Positions 24,525 through 36,500 of a stretch of DNA of 64,000 nt are shown piece after piece. The stretch lies in NCBI GenBank assembly GCA_963971425.1, contig OZ020517.1, forward strand, positions 29,654,668 to 29,718,667, given 5' to 3'. A program made the translations under genes and the position numbers. The notes below the pieces were generated by a model that did no database searches, was not told the origin of the DNA, and worked only from the letters and a program-made list of their open reading frames with translations. Source of the stretch: Bryoerythrophyllum caledonicum. Its lineage: Eukaryota > Streptophyta > Bryopsida > Pottiales > Pottiaceae. Positions within the stretch are counted from its first letter, which is position 1; each line of letters begins with the position of its first letter.

Positions 24525-24975
24525 TACTTTTTGTGTTTTAGGCTCGCGAACCAAGGCTCGCCGCTCTCCGCTCGCATGTCTACGCTCGCAAAATAGCCTT
24601 GTCCGAGTTGCATCCAGTGCATGGCTTGCCTTGGATGCAACTCCATGGAGTTGCATTTATGACAAGCACCCCAAAAGCCACTCCGAGAAGTTGCATTCAG
24701 GGCATGGCTTGCCCTGAATGCAACTCCATTGACAGAGTTGTTTTCGGGATGTTTGCCCTGGATCTTACTTGAGTACCCTCTCGTTCCCGAGAGGGTACTC
24801 ACTGTAGCTCCAAAGTAAGGGCCTGGAGAAACTGTCAATGTTGTTGCATTTAGGGCATGGCTTGCCCTGAATGCAACCTCATTGATAGAGTTTCTCCACG
24901 ACTCTTGACCTGGAGCTACAGTGAGTACCCTCTTGGAAACGAGTGGGTACTCCCTCATTCATTGCAATCACCTTA
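24525..24975 (-). repeat. Nested-hairpin element, copy B (inverted)
   Basis: This is the reverse complement of the element at 14190-14640. The conserved end block with CTCGCCGCTCTCCGCTCGC lies at 24560-24600. Then come alternating GAGTTGCAT / ATGCAACTC arms, and two copies of the TACCCTCTCG hairpin: a perfect one at about 24772-24801 (GAGTACCCTCTCG/CGAGAGGGTACTC) and a looser one at 24920-24952. Internal modules differ in number and order from copy A while the end block is kept, so the modules rearrange or expand. Confidence 0.7.
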
Positions 24976-25080
24976 GATGCAACTCTCGTTATTATCTTTT
25001 AGTTTCAAAGTTTCTGTTCAGTTCCTACTTGATTTGAGTTCTCATAGTGCTGAATTGTTTCTAATGTTTGTGTTTGTCAG

Positions 25081-25623
25081 ACCCTAGCGTGGATTTCAGG
25101 TTGAATGCCTTGCTGATCCCGAGCTTGGAGGACGATGTTGTCTTAGGATGCATTTGGCCACGCATCGCTAGGTCAGTGCACATGATCAACCACTGCACTC
25201 CTGATTCTGGCATCCGTGATGTTGTTGATTGCATTTACTCCATTCGGCAACTCAGTGCCCAATGGTGGTCACTTGTTGAGGGTTCATTGGAGGTCACAGC
25301 GGTGAGGGCTTTGCTACACATGGCTCTGGTTTATGGTGGCCGTGGACATGACCCTAGACCTTGACACATTTGGATTCCTCACTTTCGGCGGAGTTTTAAT
25401 CGCAATCTTCTATTGCAGGGCGCGCGGACGGTTATTCCATTGCCATTTGATACAGCGCTGCTTCGACCAGTGCGGACGCTGTCGTCATTTCAGCTTCACC
25501 AATTGATCGTCATGTTACGGAGGGTTGTTCGTCGCAACGAACGGAACGGCCAACTGCCAGTTTCATTTGGCAGCACAAATGTATGGCAACCACTTATGCG
25601 TTCGGACATTGATGTTGACTACT
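25081..25623 (+). CDS. Possible F-box-like gene fragment, two exons
   Basis: Exon-like frame 25081-25337 follows an acceptor-like TTTGTCAG. It encodes 'LIPSLEDDVVLGCIWPRIAR' and, about 30 residues later, 'IRQLSAQWWSLVEGS', the spacing and pattern of a weak F-box (helix 1 and the W.xLVE end). A putative intron (GTGGCC near 25338 to TTGCAG at 25418) joins it to 'GARTVIPLPFDTALLRP...' ending at a stop at 25623. No upstream ATG exon is visible, and it lies between two mobile elements, so it may be a gene fragment. The F-box reading is tentative. Confidence 0.3.
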
Positions 25624-25874
25624 AGTCTTAGTGCCGAGTTAGAGTGAATTTTGACATTCCATTTTTGTGTACTGGTTTCAGAACTTTATATTTTTGATAA
25701 CGGCTTTATATTTTTCGTTAACAATGACGTCGGCACATTTTTTTTGCACTCAATTCTTTTGATAATAGTTCACGATGACGTCAGCCCTAATTTTTATATA
25801 GTAACCAAAAAAGAAATTATTTGCCTATGTAAAGATTTTTTTGTTAAAAATACCACGGTAATAGGGCCCCTTTA

Positions 25875-28800
25875 ATGCAAATTTGTGCACATGAAATGTA
25901 TGATTCTCCGGTCTCATTTTCTGCTCACTGCTCTCCGCTCACATACGAGCTTTTCCCAGTCTTGAACAACCTGCTCTGGAACGACGCTCGTCTCTTTAGC
26001 TGTGAGGCACAAGCAGCCTACAACAACGACGACAATGAGGAAGAAGCTGGGAAGGGCGGGATCACCATGTGGATTGCGCCTAAACTCAACCATCTCATCT
26101 CAGCACACGGCCACTCGCAAAATGACAACACGCAATGGGTTCGGCTGTCTAGCCTTCCTGGTGGTGACGTGGCCATCCTCAACGTATATTGTCCACATAC
26201 ACCAAGCGAAAGATGTCAACTCTGGCGGGAGCTACTTAGTTCTCTCCCTCGTGATTGCCGGTGGATACTGACGGGTGTTTGGAACTTCGTGGAAACGCGG
26301 GATGACAAATCCAACCTATGTGAATCATATAGGACGGAGGAAGACAAGCAGCTTTTCCTAGAGTTACTAGACGCACTAGAAGTAGAGGATATCTTTCCAA
26401 GTAGTATTCGACTCAGGTTTTCATGGGACAACAAGAAGAGAGATGGCCGAAGGGTACTAGCCAGATTAGATAGAACATATACCATTCGGGGAAGCTTACC
26501 CAAAGCCACTAATGCCACCTATCGCATTTTAGGGGACTCGGTACACTCCGACCACCTCCCAATATGGCGGGAAGTATGGCTAGAGACACAATCGCCACGC
26601 CAGTCCCACTACGCCATGAATGCAACATGGCTGCAAGAAACGGCAGTCCAAAATGGTATAAGGAATCTGTGGACCAACCTCCCTCACCTCTCTTTTTTCG
26701 GCAAGATTAGAAGGGTGGCTGAATTCTACAAAGTATTCTGCATCACTAAGGCAAGAGAAAGCAAGCTGGTAGACGCTCAGCTAAGGGGGGAGCTTGATGC
26801 TACCTTACTCGAACTCCAAGTAGATCTAGGCTGCCCAATTATCCAAGCACGATTAGCTTCAATCACTGATCAGCTGCAAACTGTTGAGAAGAGGAGAATC
26901 GAGGGACAGAGGTTGAGAAGCCAAATGAAATGGATGAGGACAAGTGACAGGTGCTCCAAGGAGTTTTTCACCTCCTTCCTGCTCCAGATCCTAGCTACGT
27001 TCGGATTCCCACACAAGTTCTTTGGGATGATCCAGCTCCTATTTCAGGATGCTTCTTCAGCGATCAAGCTCAACGGGGTTCCTTCCCCTGCGTTCAGGAT
27101 TGGGAGAGGTTTCCGCCAAGGGTGCCCCCTAGCACCGTATCTTTTTCTGATCGCGGCAGAAGCACTGAATGCTATGGTACGGGCCGAAATCAATATGGGC
27201 AGAATTAAAGGTATCAAACTGCCAGGAGAGGACAGACAGCAGGCTCTCGCCCAATACGCTGATGATACATCATTTACGCTACTTGGACATGAGAACTCGG
27301 TTAGACACCTGGTTCACATCCTGAACGTTTTCTGCACCGCAACCGAACTTGTGATCAATTGGACTAAGTCCAGTGGATATTGGCAAGATTAGAGTAGTAC
27401 AGACCGCCCTCAATGGACGGAGCAGCTAGGAATTGTGTGGGCTAACAACACCGAAGTTAGTAAACTGTTGAGAGTTCCATTCGGCATGGCCCTTTCTACC
27501 CAATCCGTGGACCAGTTCTTGTATGAAAGGATTGCAAAGAAGCTGGTAATGTGGAGCTCAACAAAATTGAACCCTACAGGTAGGAGCATCATTGCAAACC
27601 ATGTCTTGCTCTCCGCACCGCTCTTTTTTCTCTCAATCTAGGGAGGCTCAAAAAAAGGAATAAAAAGGGTACGCAGCCTCGTGATGAATTACTTGTCATC
27701 TGGTACCATGCGGAGGTCACGAACTAGAGTAAGTTGGATTCAGTGTTGCCAAGTTAAGGCAAAAGGGGGGCTTAATCTGATCAACCTGGAGGAAGCAACC
27801 ACGGCTCTAATGGTAAAATGGATCTTGAAAGCACTCGAGCTAGGGGAGTCTAACCTCCAGATTCTTCTCCGCTCCAAGCTAGCGTCGTATCAACCGTACA
27901 AGGGAGGAAGATGGCCCAACAGCTTGGACTTTTTCACCTTGCCCAAGCACCAAATGAAGAAAGGATCGAAAGTCTGGAATCAAGCCTCCGCGGCGTGGAA
28001 GCTAATCCTCCCTTTCGTGGAAAACGTGCAACCTACTAACTTGGACGAGTTTCTCAACTGTAGCTTTTGGCACCACCCTGGAATACACACCGTAGGGTAT
28101 GGGTTTTCTAGAAATCGCGCCCTCTCCCTATACCGGAATGGTCTTAGAAAGTACAGGGACGTCTAGCACGAGGAAGGAAGATTCATGGACTTCGAGGACG
28201 TTCAACAAAGTTTTGAGATTCAAAACGATGAACGGGGTGCATGGGTTGGCCTTATAAGGGACCTATCCATTACCTGGAGGGGGTGCTCTACCATGTCAAC
28301 ATGCACGTGCATGCGAATGGTGGAGAGTGGATTGCCTTCTTCTACGACGTCAATGCTGAAGAACCGGAATTTGTGCTTCAAATTGAGGAGAGATGTAAGT
28401 TACAGTTGGGCTGGAGGACTGCTGAGATCCCTCTCAGCGTGGACACCTTTGTTGTGAGCAGGTCGTCATCCTGTCTACAACGTGTCACATGGGAAGACCG
28501 CACGAGGAATGCCGTTTGGGGTGACAACGGCGAGGACCTGGTGACGAGTCACACAGGGTTCTGGAGAAGAATACGAGTTGCTGAAGTCGTGAGGGGGCAG
28601 AAGAAATCGTCCATCATGTTTTACTATGGGAGGATTAATCTCCTGAAATGGGATCCTGCTCGCTTTCAGTGGAATACGGATGTTCCGCTTATGAAGTATA
28701 GCACGGCTCTGGGGCGGCATCTTCATCGCAATCGAAATTTGGTCCCTTCAGTGGCGGAGAACAAATAGAGAGGGATTCTTCCCAACTCTTATAACCTTTG

Positions 28801-29560
28801 TTGGCTGAATGTTTGGGACCCTGATCGTGTGCAGAAAGAAGCAGGTCTTTTATGGTCGATCTGGCATAAAGCGGTTTAGTTAACGATTGGAGAGGGAGGT
28901 GTCAAGAAGCGCTTGACGTGCAATGTCTGCTCTGCTCCTGCAATGTGCCCGAATCTGTGATGCACAGATTCTGGGATTGTGAGTATGCCAAGAGGACGTG
29001 GAAGTGGGGTGAGTCAATCATCACTAGCATGCTGCCCCTGAAACCTACGCACCCGCTGCCCTCGCAAGAGCAGAGGCATGTCGTCGGCAGGAGGCTGGTT
29101 TTGGGACTTGAACATCTGCCGCCCCCCTCAATGTCGGACAGAAATGCGAACAGCGAGGATCCGTCCCTAACTTGGAAATGCGGCATTTTTGCTCATCGCG
29201 TTCAGAACAGAGTCAAGCCTCTCAATAAAATCTAGAATTTGCTCAGGGGCCTCATCGTGTGGATCCTTTGGATTGAGAGAAATGACGCTGTCTATAACAA
29301 CACTAGGTGGTAGCAGTAGAAGGTTCAAGCTAAGATCTGGTTAGGGCTCGTGGATTATGGTAGGAACGCCTGGATTAATACCCTTAACCTGTGTAAACAA
29401 GCCCCGGAGAAGAGCGAGATCTATGCTAACCGGTTCAAGAACCAATGGTGTTGCAATGAGATCCTCGCCTCTTGGGCTGATAAGAGACCTAACTGGAAGC
29501 TTTTCTCCAGTCATTGCGCTAGGAGTAGGGGTAGTAACTAGGTCTCTCTCTAACATGGAG
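25875..29560 (+). pseudogene. L1-like ORF2 remnant (EN, partial RT, zf-RVT)
   Basis: The frame runs to a stop at 27390. It continues in the same frame past further stops at 27639 and 28164, then shifts near 28240 and again after 28770. Two damages matter for function. The endonuclease reads 'LTGVWNFVE' where active L1 enzymes have GDFN. In addition, the protein jumps near 26970 from the linker ('MRTSDRCSKEFF') straight to 'GFPHKFFGMIQLLFQDASSAIKLNG', so the first half of the RT palm and fingers, including the motif A aspartate, has been deleted. This copy cannot encode a working RT. Confidence 0.85.
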
Positions 29561-29740
29561 CGAGAGTGAGCTCCGTAATTTCTGGAGAGGAGGGTGTAAG
29601 GACTTAGTCTCAAAACAAGTGCTACAGGCCACAAGGAGTGCTGGACTTTGAGGACGAGCCCCTGTTTGCACTAGTGTTGAGGGAAGGAGTGGACTCAGTG
29701 AAGCAGAGTGTGTTGGAATGGCTCGAAATTTTCAGATCTG
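25875..29740 (+). mobile_element. L1-like LINE, decayed and internally deleted
   Basis: This second, unrelated LINE has an APE endonuclease part ('VAILNVYCPHTPSERCQLW', 'SVHSDHLPIW') and the late reverse transcriptase motifs 'GFRQGCPLAPYLF' and 'AQYADDTSF' (27250-27275). A zf-RVT-type finger, 'CLLCSCNVPESVMHRFWDC', lies at about 28922-28978, followed by a C-terminal tail with 'WILWIERNDAVYN' (29260-29300). Both ends are approximate. The layout is that of plant L1-clade ORF2. The left boundary merges into unassigned sequence, and the right end abuts the 5' leader of family A copy 2. Confidence 0.85.
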
Positions 29741-29759
29741 AGGTTAGCACTACGTTTTA

Positions 29760-31978
29760 GAACGTTTTGAAGAGAGATCTGTGGTGTGTTGCTCTGAAAG
29801 CTTGGGAAACGAGTGTTGGACCCATAGATCTACCCTCTTCTGCACTCTGGAGCGTTAGTGCGGCCGCAAATCTGAAAACAGTCCCGATCTGCAGAGCCAC
29901 CCGAAAAGCCCGTGCACCCTCTGACCCAGGCGCCTCAACATTTCAACATTGGTTCACGGATCAGCTCACCGGAGCTCACAGTCGACATCAGCGCACGCAT
30001 CCAGGCTACTCCTCACGCGAACATTATTATTGCATGTTTTGTTTTATTCACTTCCTGCTCTCCATTTGCTTTAACTACTCCTACATATGTTTTAGCTCTA
30101 ATCACTAACCCCAGTAGACAACACATAGCTTCATCAGCAACATATTACACGACACAGAGTAGTCACCATAGCCCACCACACGTAAACATATTAGGTAGAC
30201 ATCACAACCACCAGCAGAGCACCTGGCAGTATACTAGAACGACTAGATCTAGACACACTACAAAGAAACGCTACAAAAAAACTAACAAATATCATTGCTA
30301 TGTTAGATCTTCCTGCAGGCAACAAAGTCACAATCCGAAACTAGAAGACCAGTCTTCACCGCAGATCTCAACAGCACTGATCCCAGGACGTAAACGCGAA
30401 GATCCGCCCATAAACGTGGACGAGCAGCGCAAGAAAGGCTACGAACACAAAGAGCAGGGTGTATCACCACCGAACCCGAAGGCGCACAACAGCTGGTATC
30501 AAGAACGCATCCAGCTCGTAACGACCAGCTCGCGGCAGCCTGCTCATCAAAGTAGGAAGTTCAACATACACCACCAGCAGACCAAAGCCGACCACCAGCC
30601 GAAGCAAGAGAACCAACACGCACTGCCACTCCACAAACAAGAGGATCAACGTGAACTGACAGCAACCTCCACAGCACCCATCACAGAGATACGCAACCCT
30701 CTAAACTCTCTCTATCAATTCCACATAGTCCTAGGTCTGTCTAGTATAGTTCTTGTCCACACTTGCACAACACATCACAAGTTAGGCACACAAAGTCTAC
30801 ACAAGCAATCGCACAACAATAAGCACCACACTAGAAACATCAGGTTTGACAACACCAAGCGGAAGCGCTGCAAAAAATTTAAACACAGCCATCACATTGC
30901 TAGACACCAGTACAAACAATTGACTTTTATAAATTGCAAGTATAAGTGTCATACAGCTCTATACAGGAGAGATCAACACACAAAGTTGCACAGTGAGCAA
31001 CAACAGAAGAAAAGGAGCGATCCACGCAACCGAAGGAGAGCTACACCTCTACACGCCTCCAGAGAATCCTGCAGCCACAGAACGAAGAGACATCACAACG
31101 AGATCTACACCGAAAGCAAGAGCGCTGAGAAGTCACTCAACATTCAGGAACCGCAAAAACCAGATAAATCCCATCTTAACCCTCTCTCACAGTTCTTTTT
31201 TCAAAACTTTGTTATAGCCTACATTCATAAATTTACACCGTATTCATTGACGCATCACAGTTCGTTACACACCCACAAGCACAACCGAAACCCACAAAAA
31301 ATACTAGTGACAGGAAAGAAAGAAACTGAAACACTAACCTTCTTGAGGAAGATCAGCGCCACCTTGTGCAGGCCGAAACACAGAGGTGACCAAGCCGAAG
31401 TTCACAGCAGGCACACACGAAAAAAGTGCTGGCCGTCCAAGCACCGCCCCTTCCTGCAACAAAATATCAGAGTTGAACCTCGCCGAAGGAGTAACGTAGA
31501 GCGCCACAATCCTCGAAGAAAACGCCGCCCAAACAAGAGTCGCCCCCCCGTGCAGCTGCTCACCGCCAGAAACCCTCGCCCCGCGAGCACAGCCAAGCGC
31601 GCCAACTCGTGGAAAGAACAGTACGAGGCCAACACAGTACGCACTGAAGATACCAGAAGGAGACACTGTCCGCCGGAGCAGCACCGCGCAGAGCAACACA
31701 GAACCCAGGTACCGGAGAAGGAGCTAAGCGGAGCAACCACACTGCCAAAAGACAAGGCGCAGGGAGCGCTTACGGAGAACGGTGCTCAAGTCTCGCAGTG
31801 TTGCGAAGGCCGCCAAGCTGCAGTGAGCAAAAGACGGCAGAGACCCTACATTGCGGAACGGCTAACTTACGCAAGACCGACTACCCACGATCGTCCCAAC
31901 CTACAGCTAGGCAACGACGCTTCTACACAGTACCTCCCACCCACAGCCCAGAAGAATCCACAGAAGACCCCAGAGAAG
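29760..31978 (+). promoter_or_regulatory. Long 5' leader of family A copy 2
   Basis: The leader is CA-rich and stop-free for about 690 codons in the ORF1 frame (29912-31978), yet that stretch contains no in-frame ATG at all. The first is the ORF1 start at 31979. I therefore read it as 5' UTR and promoter rather than as protein. The alternative is non-AUG initiation giving an N-terminally extended 1,228-residue ORF1. Its translation is His/Lys/Gln/Thr-rich with no recognisable domain. Confidence 0.5.
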
Positions 31979-33598
31979 ATGTCTAGAAGAAACATGGAGA
32001 ACTCAGACACAGAGATGGAGGCCCAAGACAGGAGCCCAGACTCGACACCCAAGTCAAAAGCAACTAGGAGGGAAGGAGCAGCAACAAGCAGCAGCAAGAA
32101 GAAAAGAATCTCTTCAGCTGAAAAAGGTAAGTCACTCCAAACGCCAGAACTATTGAAGTTTAAATTTTGGCTAGGGTTCCCGGCTATGGAGGCCTTGGCG
32201 GTAGAGGAAGGGGCTGAAGAGTTATTCAGTGGAGAAACGGCGGAGGACATGGTCACGAGAGGACTCAAAGAGGAGGAAGCCATAGAGGCATCCAAAGCAA
32301 GAGTGGCATTCCCCCGCATCCCACAAGTACTCTACCCCATGGCAAGAACGGGAGTTGAAGGACAACATTACAACATCACTCAAATACCTTTTGACATCAA
32401 GACAAGTAAGAATTCAGGGCTATCCATTGACTTCCATGTTGCCATCTATTTTGAAACCCCCAAAACCCCTCTCATGCATGATGATGTTAAAGAAATGGTT
32501 AAGGCAAGGCTGAAAAAGATGGACATTATTCTAGGAATAGAACTCATTGACCCAATTGCAATTCAATGCTTAAGCATAAAAAACGGAAAAACTAAGGGGG
32601 TTTGGGCGGGATGCATTAAATTGCACCTCCTCAAGCCAGAAATTGATGGATTAATGCTACTCAAGGGCCTAAGGCCCTTCATTCTAACAATTGATGGAGA
32701 ATGTGTAGTGGGCAAAGTATGTAAAACCTACCATGGGATTGCCAATGGCTCCAACTTATCCGTGAAGGTCAAGAGCGAAGCCCTAGTGGGAATATCCGCG
32801 CAAGCACTCTTCAAAGAAGCACTTGGAATTAGCTTCCATCGAGGACACGAGTTTGAGATATCGGGAGTACAAAAGGCAACGAACGACTCGCATGCCTTCA
32901 TCATTGCCACGACTCCGCAACAAGTGAAGAAGATACTATTGCACCACATCACCATGCGTGGGGAAATATTGCAAACAAGACAAGTCCTTGACACAAAAGG
33001 ACCCAAAGGTACTATCGAAACTAAAGCTAAAAAAGATGCATTGACTCTTACCCTCTCACCTCTCCCCATCTTGCTTAATGTGGAAAGCACGACCCATGAA
33101 ATTTATAGAGTCATGGGTGGAGCTAATGTAAGATCAATTTGGTTTCACCGGGACAATGGCACTAACCACAATGGTAGTGCCAATGTCGTATGTTCTAACG
33201 CCATTGTCTATAGAACTTTTGTGAAGAAAACACATGTACTTGGTGGGAACTATGTGGACTTCTCACCCCACCGAAGAAGCTTGGAAGGAATCGAACCACC
33301 AACCGATGAACAAGTGAAAGCTTTTGGCTTTGACAACGTCAACACGGCAATAGTTAACACTATATCCACCTTCAACATGCAAGAGAAGAGTGACAACATC
33401 ACCAAAAGAGACATGGTGGAATTATTGGAAGAAAACAACAAGAAGATGAGGCAAGAAAATAGGGACTACACCAACAAACTACACGATGAATTGAAGATAC
33501 AAATGGAAGAAATTCAAATGTCCATGCTTGCCACACTTGAAGGTATGAGAGCCTTTGCGGGCAAAGTCAACAAACCAAGACTCGAGCCAAACATGTGA
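31979..33598 (+). CDS. Family A ORF1 protein (539 aa, C-terminal coiled coil)
   Basis: It starts at the first in-frame ATG (MSRRNMENSDTEMEAQ). Residues about 20-60 are Ser/Lys/Arg-rich (SKKKRISSAEKGK), a plausible nuclear-localisation or RNA-binding patch. Residues ~110-440 form a mixed alpha/beta region I do not recognise. Residues ~474-532 (ELLEENNKKMRQENRDYTNK onward) are strongly heptad-like and should form a coiled coil, as in many LINE ORF1 proteins that trimerise and coat the RNA. The last codons are AAC ATG TGA. The ORF2 frame is open from 33541 and so overlaps the ORF1 end by 58 bases. The C-terminal ~120 residues are conserved in copy 3 (53133-53489). A strong splice-donor-like GTAAGT lies at 32127. 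Confidence 0.8.
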   Translation: MSRRNMENSDTEMEAQDRSPDSTPKSKATRREGAATSSSKKKRISSAEKGKSLQTPELLKFKFWLGFPAMEALAVEEGAEELFSGETAEDMVTRGLKEEEAIEASKARVAFPRIPQVLYPMARTGVEGQHYNITQIPFDIKTSKNSGLSIDFHVAIYFETPKTPLMHDDVKEMVKARLKKMDIILGIELIDPIAIQCLSIKNGKTKGVWAGCIKLHLLKPEIDGLMLLKGLRPFILTIDGECVVGKVCKTYHGIANGSNLSVKVKSEALVGISAQALFKEALGISFHRGHEFEISGVQKATNDSHAFIIATTPQQVKKILLHHITMRGEILQTRQVLDTKGPKGTIETKAKKDALTLTLSPLPILLNVESTTHEIYRVMGGANVRSIWFHRDNGTNHNGSANVVCSNAIVYRTFVKKTHVLGGNYVDFSPHRRSLEGIEPPTDEQVKAFGFDNVNTAIVNTISTFNMQEKSDNITKRDMVELLEENNKKMRQENRDYTNKLHDELKIQMEEIQMSMLATLEGMRAFAGKVNKPRLEPNM

Positions 33599-36500
33599 CC
33601 TACAAAGACCACATAGTAATACATACGTACCCTCTAGTATATTATACTACTCAATATAGTCTAGACTCTACATACAATACTAGTATAGACTACATAGCTG
33701 AATTTTCCCACACACATTGTATTTCCCTCATGACTAAATACAAAAAAATATACGTATATACATATTGGAAGATACGTACGTATACGATCAAGTATACAAA
33801 TACAGCTACATATACATATACGGGGACATATATAAATACATATCAGAATACGGACACGAATACATCTACAAGTACAGATACGAATACAGGCACAAACACA
33901 TGTACGGGAAAAATTACTAATCTAAATACAAATACAAGAAACACATGTACGGGAAAAAATGGAATAAATAATAGAAGGAAGAAGAAAATAAGTATCATAA
34001 CTACATTGAATAGTAATACGTATACTGATACGTACACCAGGGAATATACTAATACGTATACCAGCAAGTACACTGATATAAATACTCGTACGATTAAAGA
34101 CAAATACACTATAACATATACTGATACCGATATAAATACGGATACATATACGGGGACACATACAAATATAGATAAGAATACAGAGACGAATACATCTACA
34201 AGTACAGATACAAATACAAGCATAAACACATATACGGAAAAAAATACTAATGTAAATACAAATACAAGTAAGGATATGGACACGGATACAGATATAGGTA
34301 TAAATACTCAAACAACAACTTATCAACCATTGCAAAAACCAATATACAAAATAGAAAGAATGATAATAATAATACACTACTTCTCACACAAACTAAGTAA
34401 AAATTCCAAAAAGAAAAGTATCAAAACCAAAATAAAAAATAAAAGGAATAAGAGAAAAGATGAGATTAAAATAAATAATAGAAGGAAAAAGAAAATAAGT
34501 ATCATAACTACATATAACAAAATAGGAAACAATATAAATGAAATAAATCATAAATTTTTTGTAATAAAGATACATAAGGGTAGAAGGGATTCTAAACCCA
34601 AAAACCATCAAAAGGCAAGGAATACAAAAATGGCTAAAAATAGAAAAATGAAGGAGAGTAAAAAGAGATATAATAAATTAAATAGGAAGAAGATAGATAT
34701 TTATAAAATTTCAGAAGTTTTAATTAGAGCAAGTAATATTAAAAATAAAATAACAAAAATGGAGAGGATATGTAAGAAGAAAAGAAAGGGTAAAGTAGAA
34801 AACCATTATCATAAGAAAAGAAATAATAAGAACATAACAATAAAGAGCAGTACTAAAAATAGAAAATGCTCCCTAAGAAATTCAAAAATAAGGGATGGAA
34901 AATTCACCAAATTAGTAATGGGAACTAGTTATAATAAGAATACAAAAGTGAAGAACATAGCTATAAACAGCAGTACTAAAAATAGAATATCCTTCCTAAG
35001 AAATTCAAAAATAAGGGATGGAAAATTCACCAAATTAGTAATGGGAATTAGTTTTAATAAGAATACAAAAGTGATGAACATAGCTATAAACAGCAGTACT
35101 AAAAATAGAATATCCTTCCTAAGAAATTCAAAAATAAGGGATGGAAAATTCACCAAATTAGTAATGGGAATTAGTTATAATAAGAATACAAATGTGAAGA
35201 AAATAGCAATAAACTGCAGTACTAAAAATAGAATATCCTTCCTAAGAAATCAAAAAATAAGGGATGGAAAATGCACCAAATTAGTAATGGGAATAAATAA
35301 TAATAAGAATACAATTAGGAAGACTATAGCTAGAAACAGCAGTACTAAAAATAGATTATGCTTCCTAAGAAATTCAAAAATAACGGATGGAAAATTAACC
35401 AAACTTGTAATGAGAAACAAAAATGTTAGAGTAAAAATAAATCCTAAACCTAGGAATAATAAAAGAGTACAGATTAAAAATAGAAATTGGAATATAAACT
35501 ACATGGATAAATGGAAAATTAATACTAATAATAAAAACTATATATATAAAGTTGGGGAGAGTTTGCGATTAAATAGTAGAAATTTGTTGAGAGTATGTAG
35601 AATGATTAAAATAGGAAGTGGGTTTTATGTTTCGCCGGCCGGATGGGCGCCGAAGGTGCCAAAAATAGACTTACTAAAAATAGAAATTCTAATAAAAGCA
35701 AGAATATATTCGAATCTGATTGAAATAAATATCAATCTGTTTTTAGAAATCATAGTTTTAGACAAATTATGTTTAGAAAGAAATCTTTTAGAAAACTCAT
35801 TTTTTCAATATACGGGTACATATACTGATACCTATACTGACACGTATACTGATATATATACTGACACGTATACTGATACGTATACTGACACGTATACTGA
35901 TACATACACCGATGAGTATACTTATAAATATACTGATACAAATACTGGTATGTATACTGATACACATACTGGTATGTATATAAATACAAATACTTGTACT
36001 TGTACAAATGCAAATACCAATACAAATAGTGATACGTGTACTCATACGAATACTAACACAAATACTAACAAAGATACTGATACAAATACCAAGACAAAAA
36101 CCGTGACATATACTAATACAAACATACAAAAGAATACTAATATAATAACACATAAAACTACATACACACACACAAAGACAACCACATACCATCAACGAAA
36201 CACATACATATACATACACACATACAAAGACAAACACACACAATCAAAAAAACACAAATACCAAAGCCATATTCAAAAACAAAAAATTCTAAAACAAAAC
36301 AAGAAACCCATCTACTACAAACTACTAATATTAATTGGAGGAGACATGGAGACTAACCCAAGACCCATGCCGAACATATTAAAAAGACACCCCGCTTCGC
36401 ACAAAAAGTATACCAAAACATATTTTATACCAAATACTAATACAAACACCAAAACAAACAATTGTACAAACGACAAAGTATATAATAACACCGCATATGA

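Noticed and set aside
33843-34377. Minus-strand hydrophobic open frames (VFVSVFVFI-type) opposite ORF2
   Set aside because: They are antisense shadows of the TACxGATACG coding repeats.
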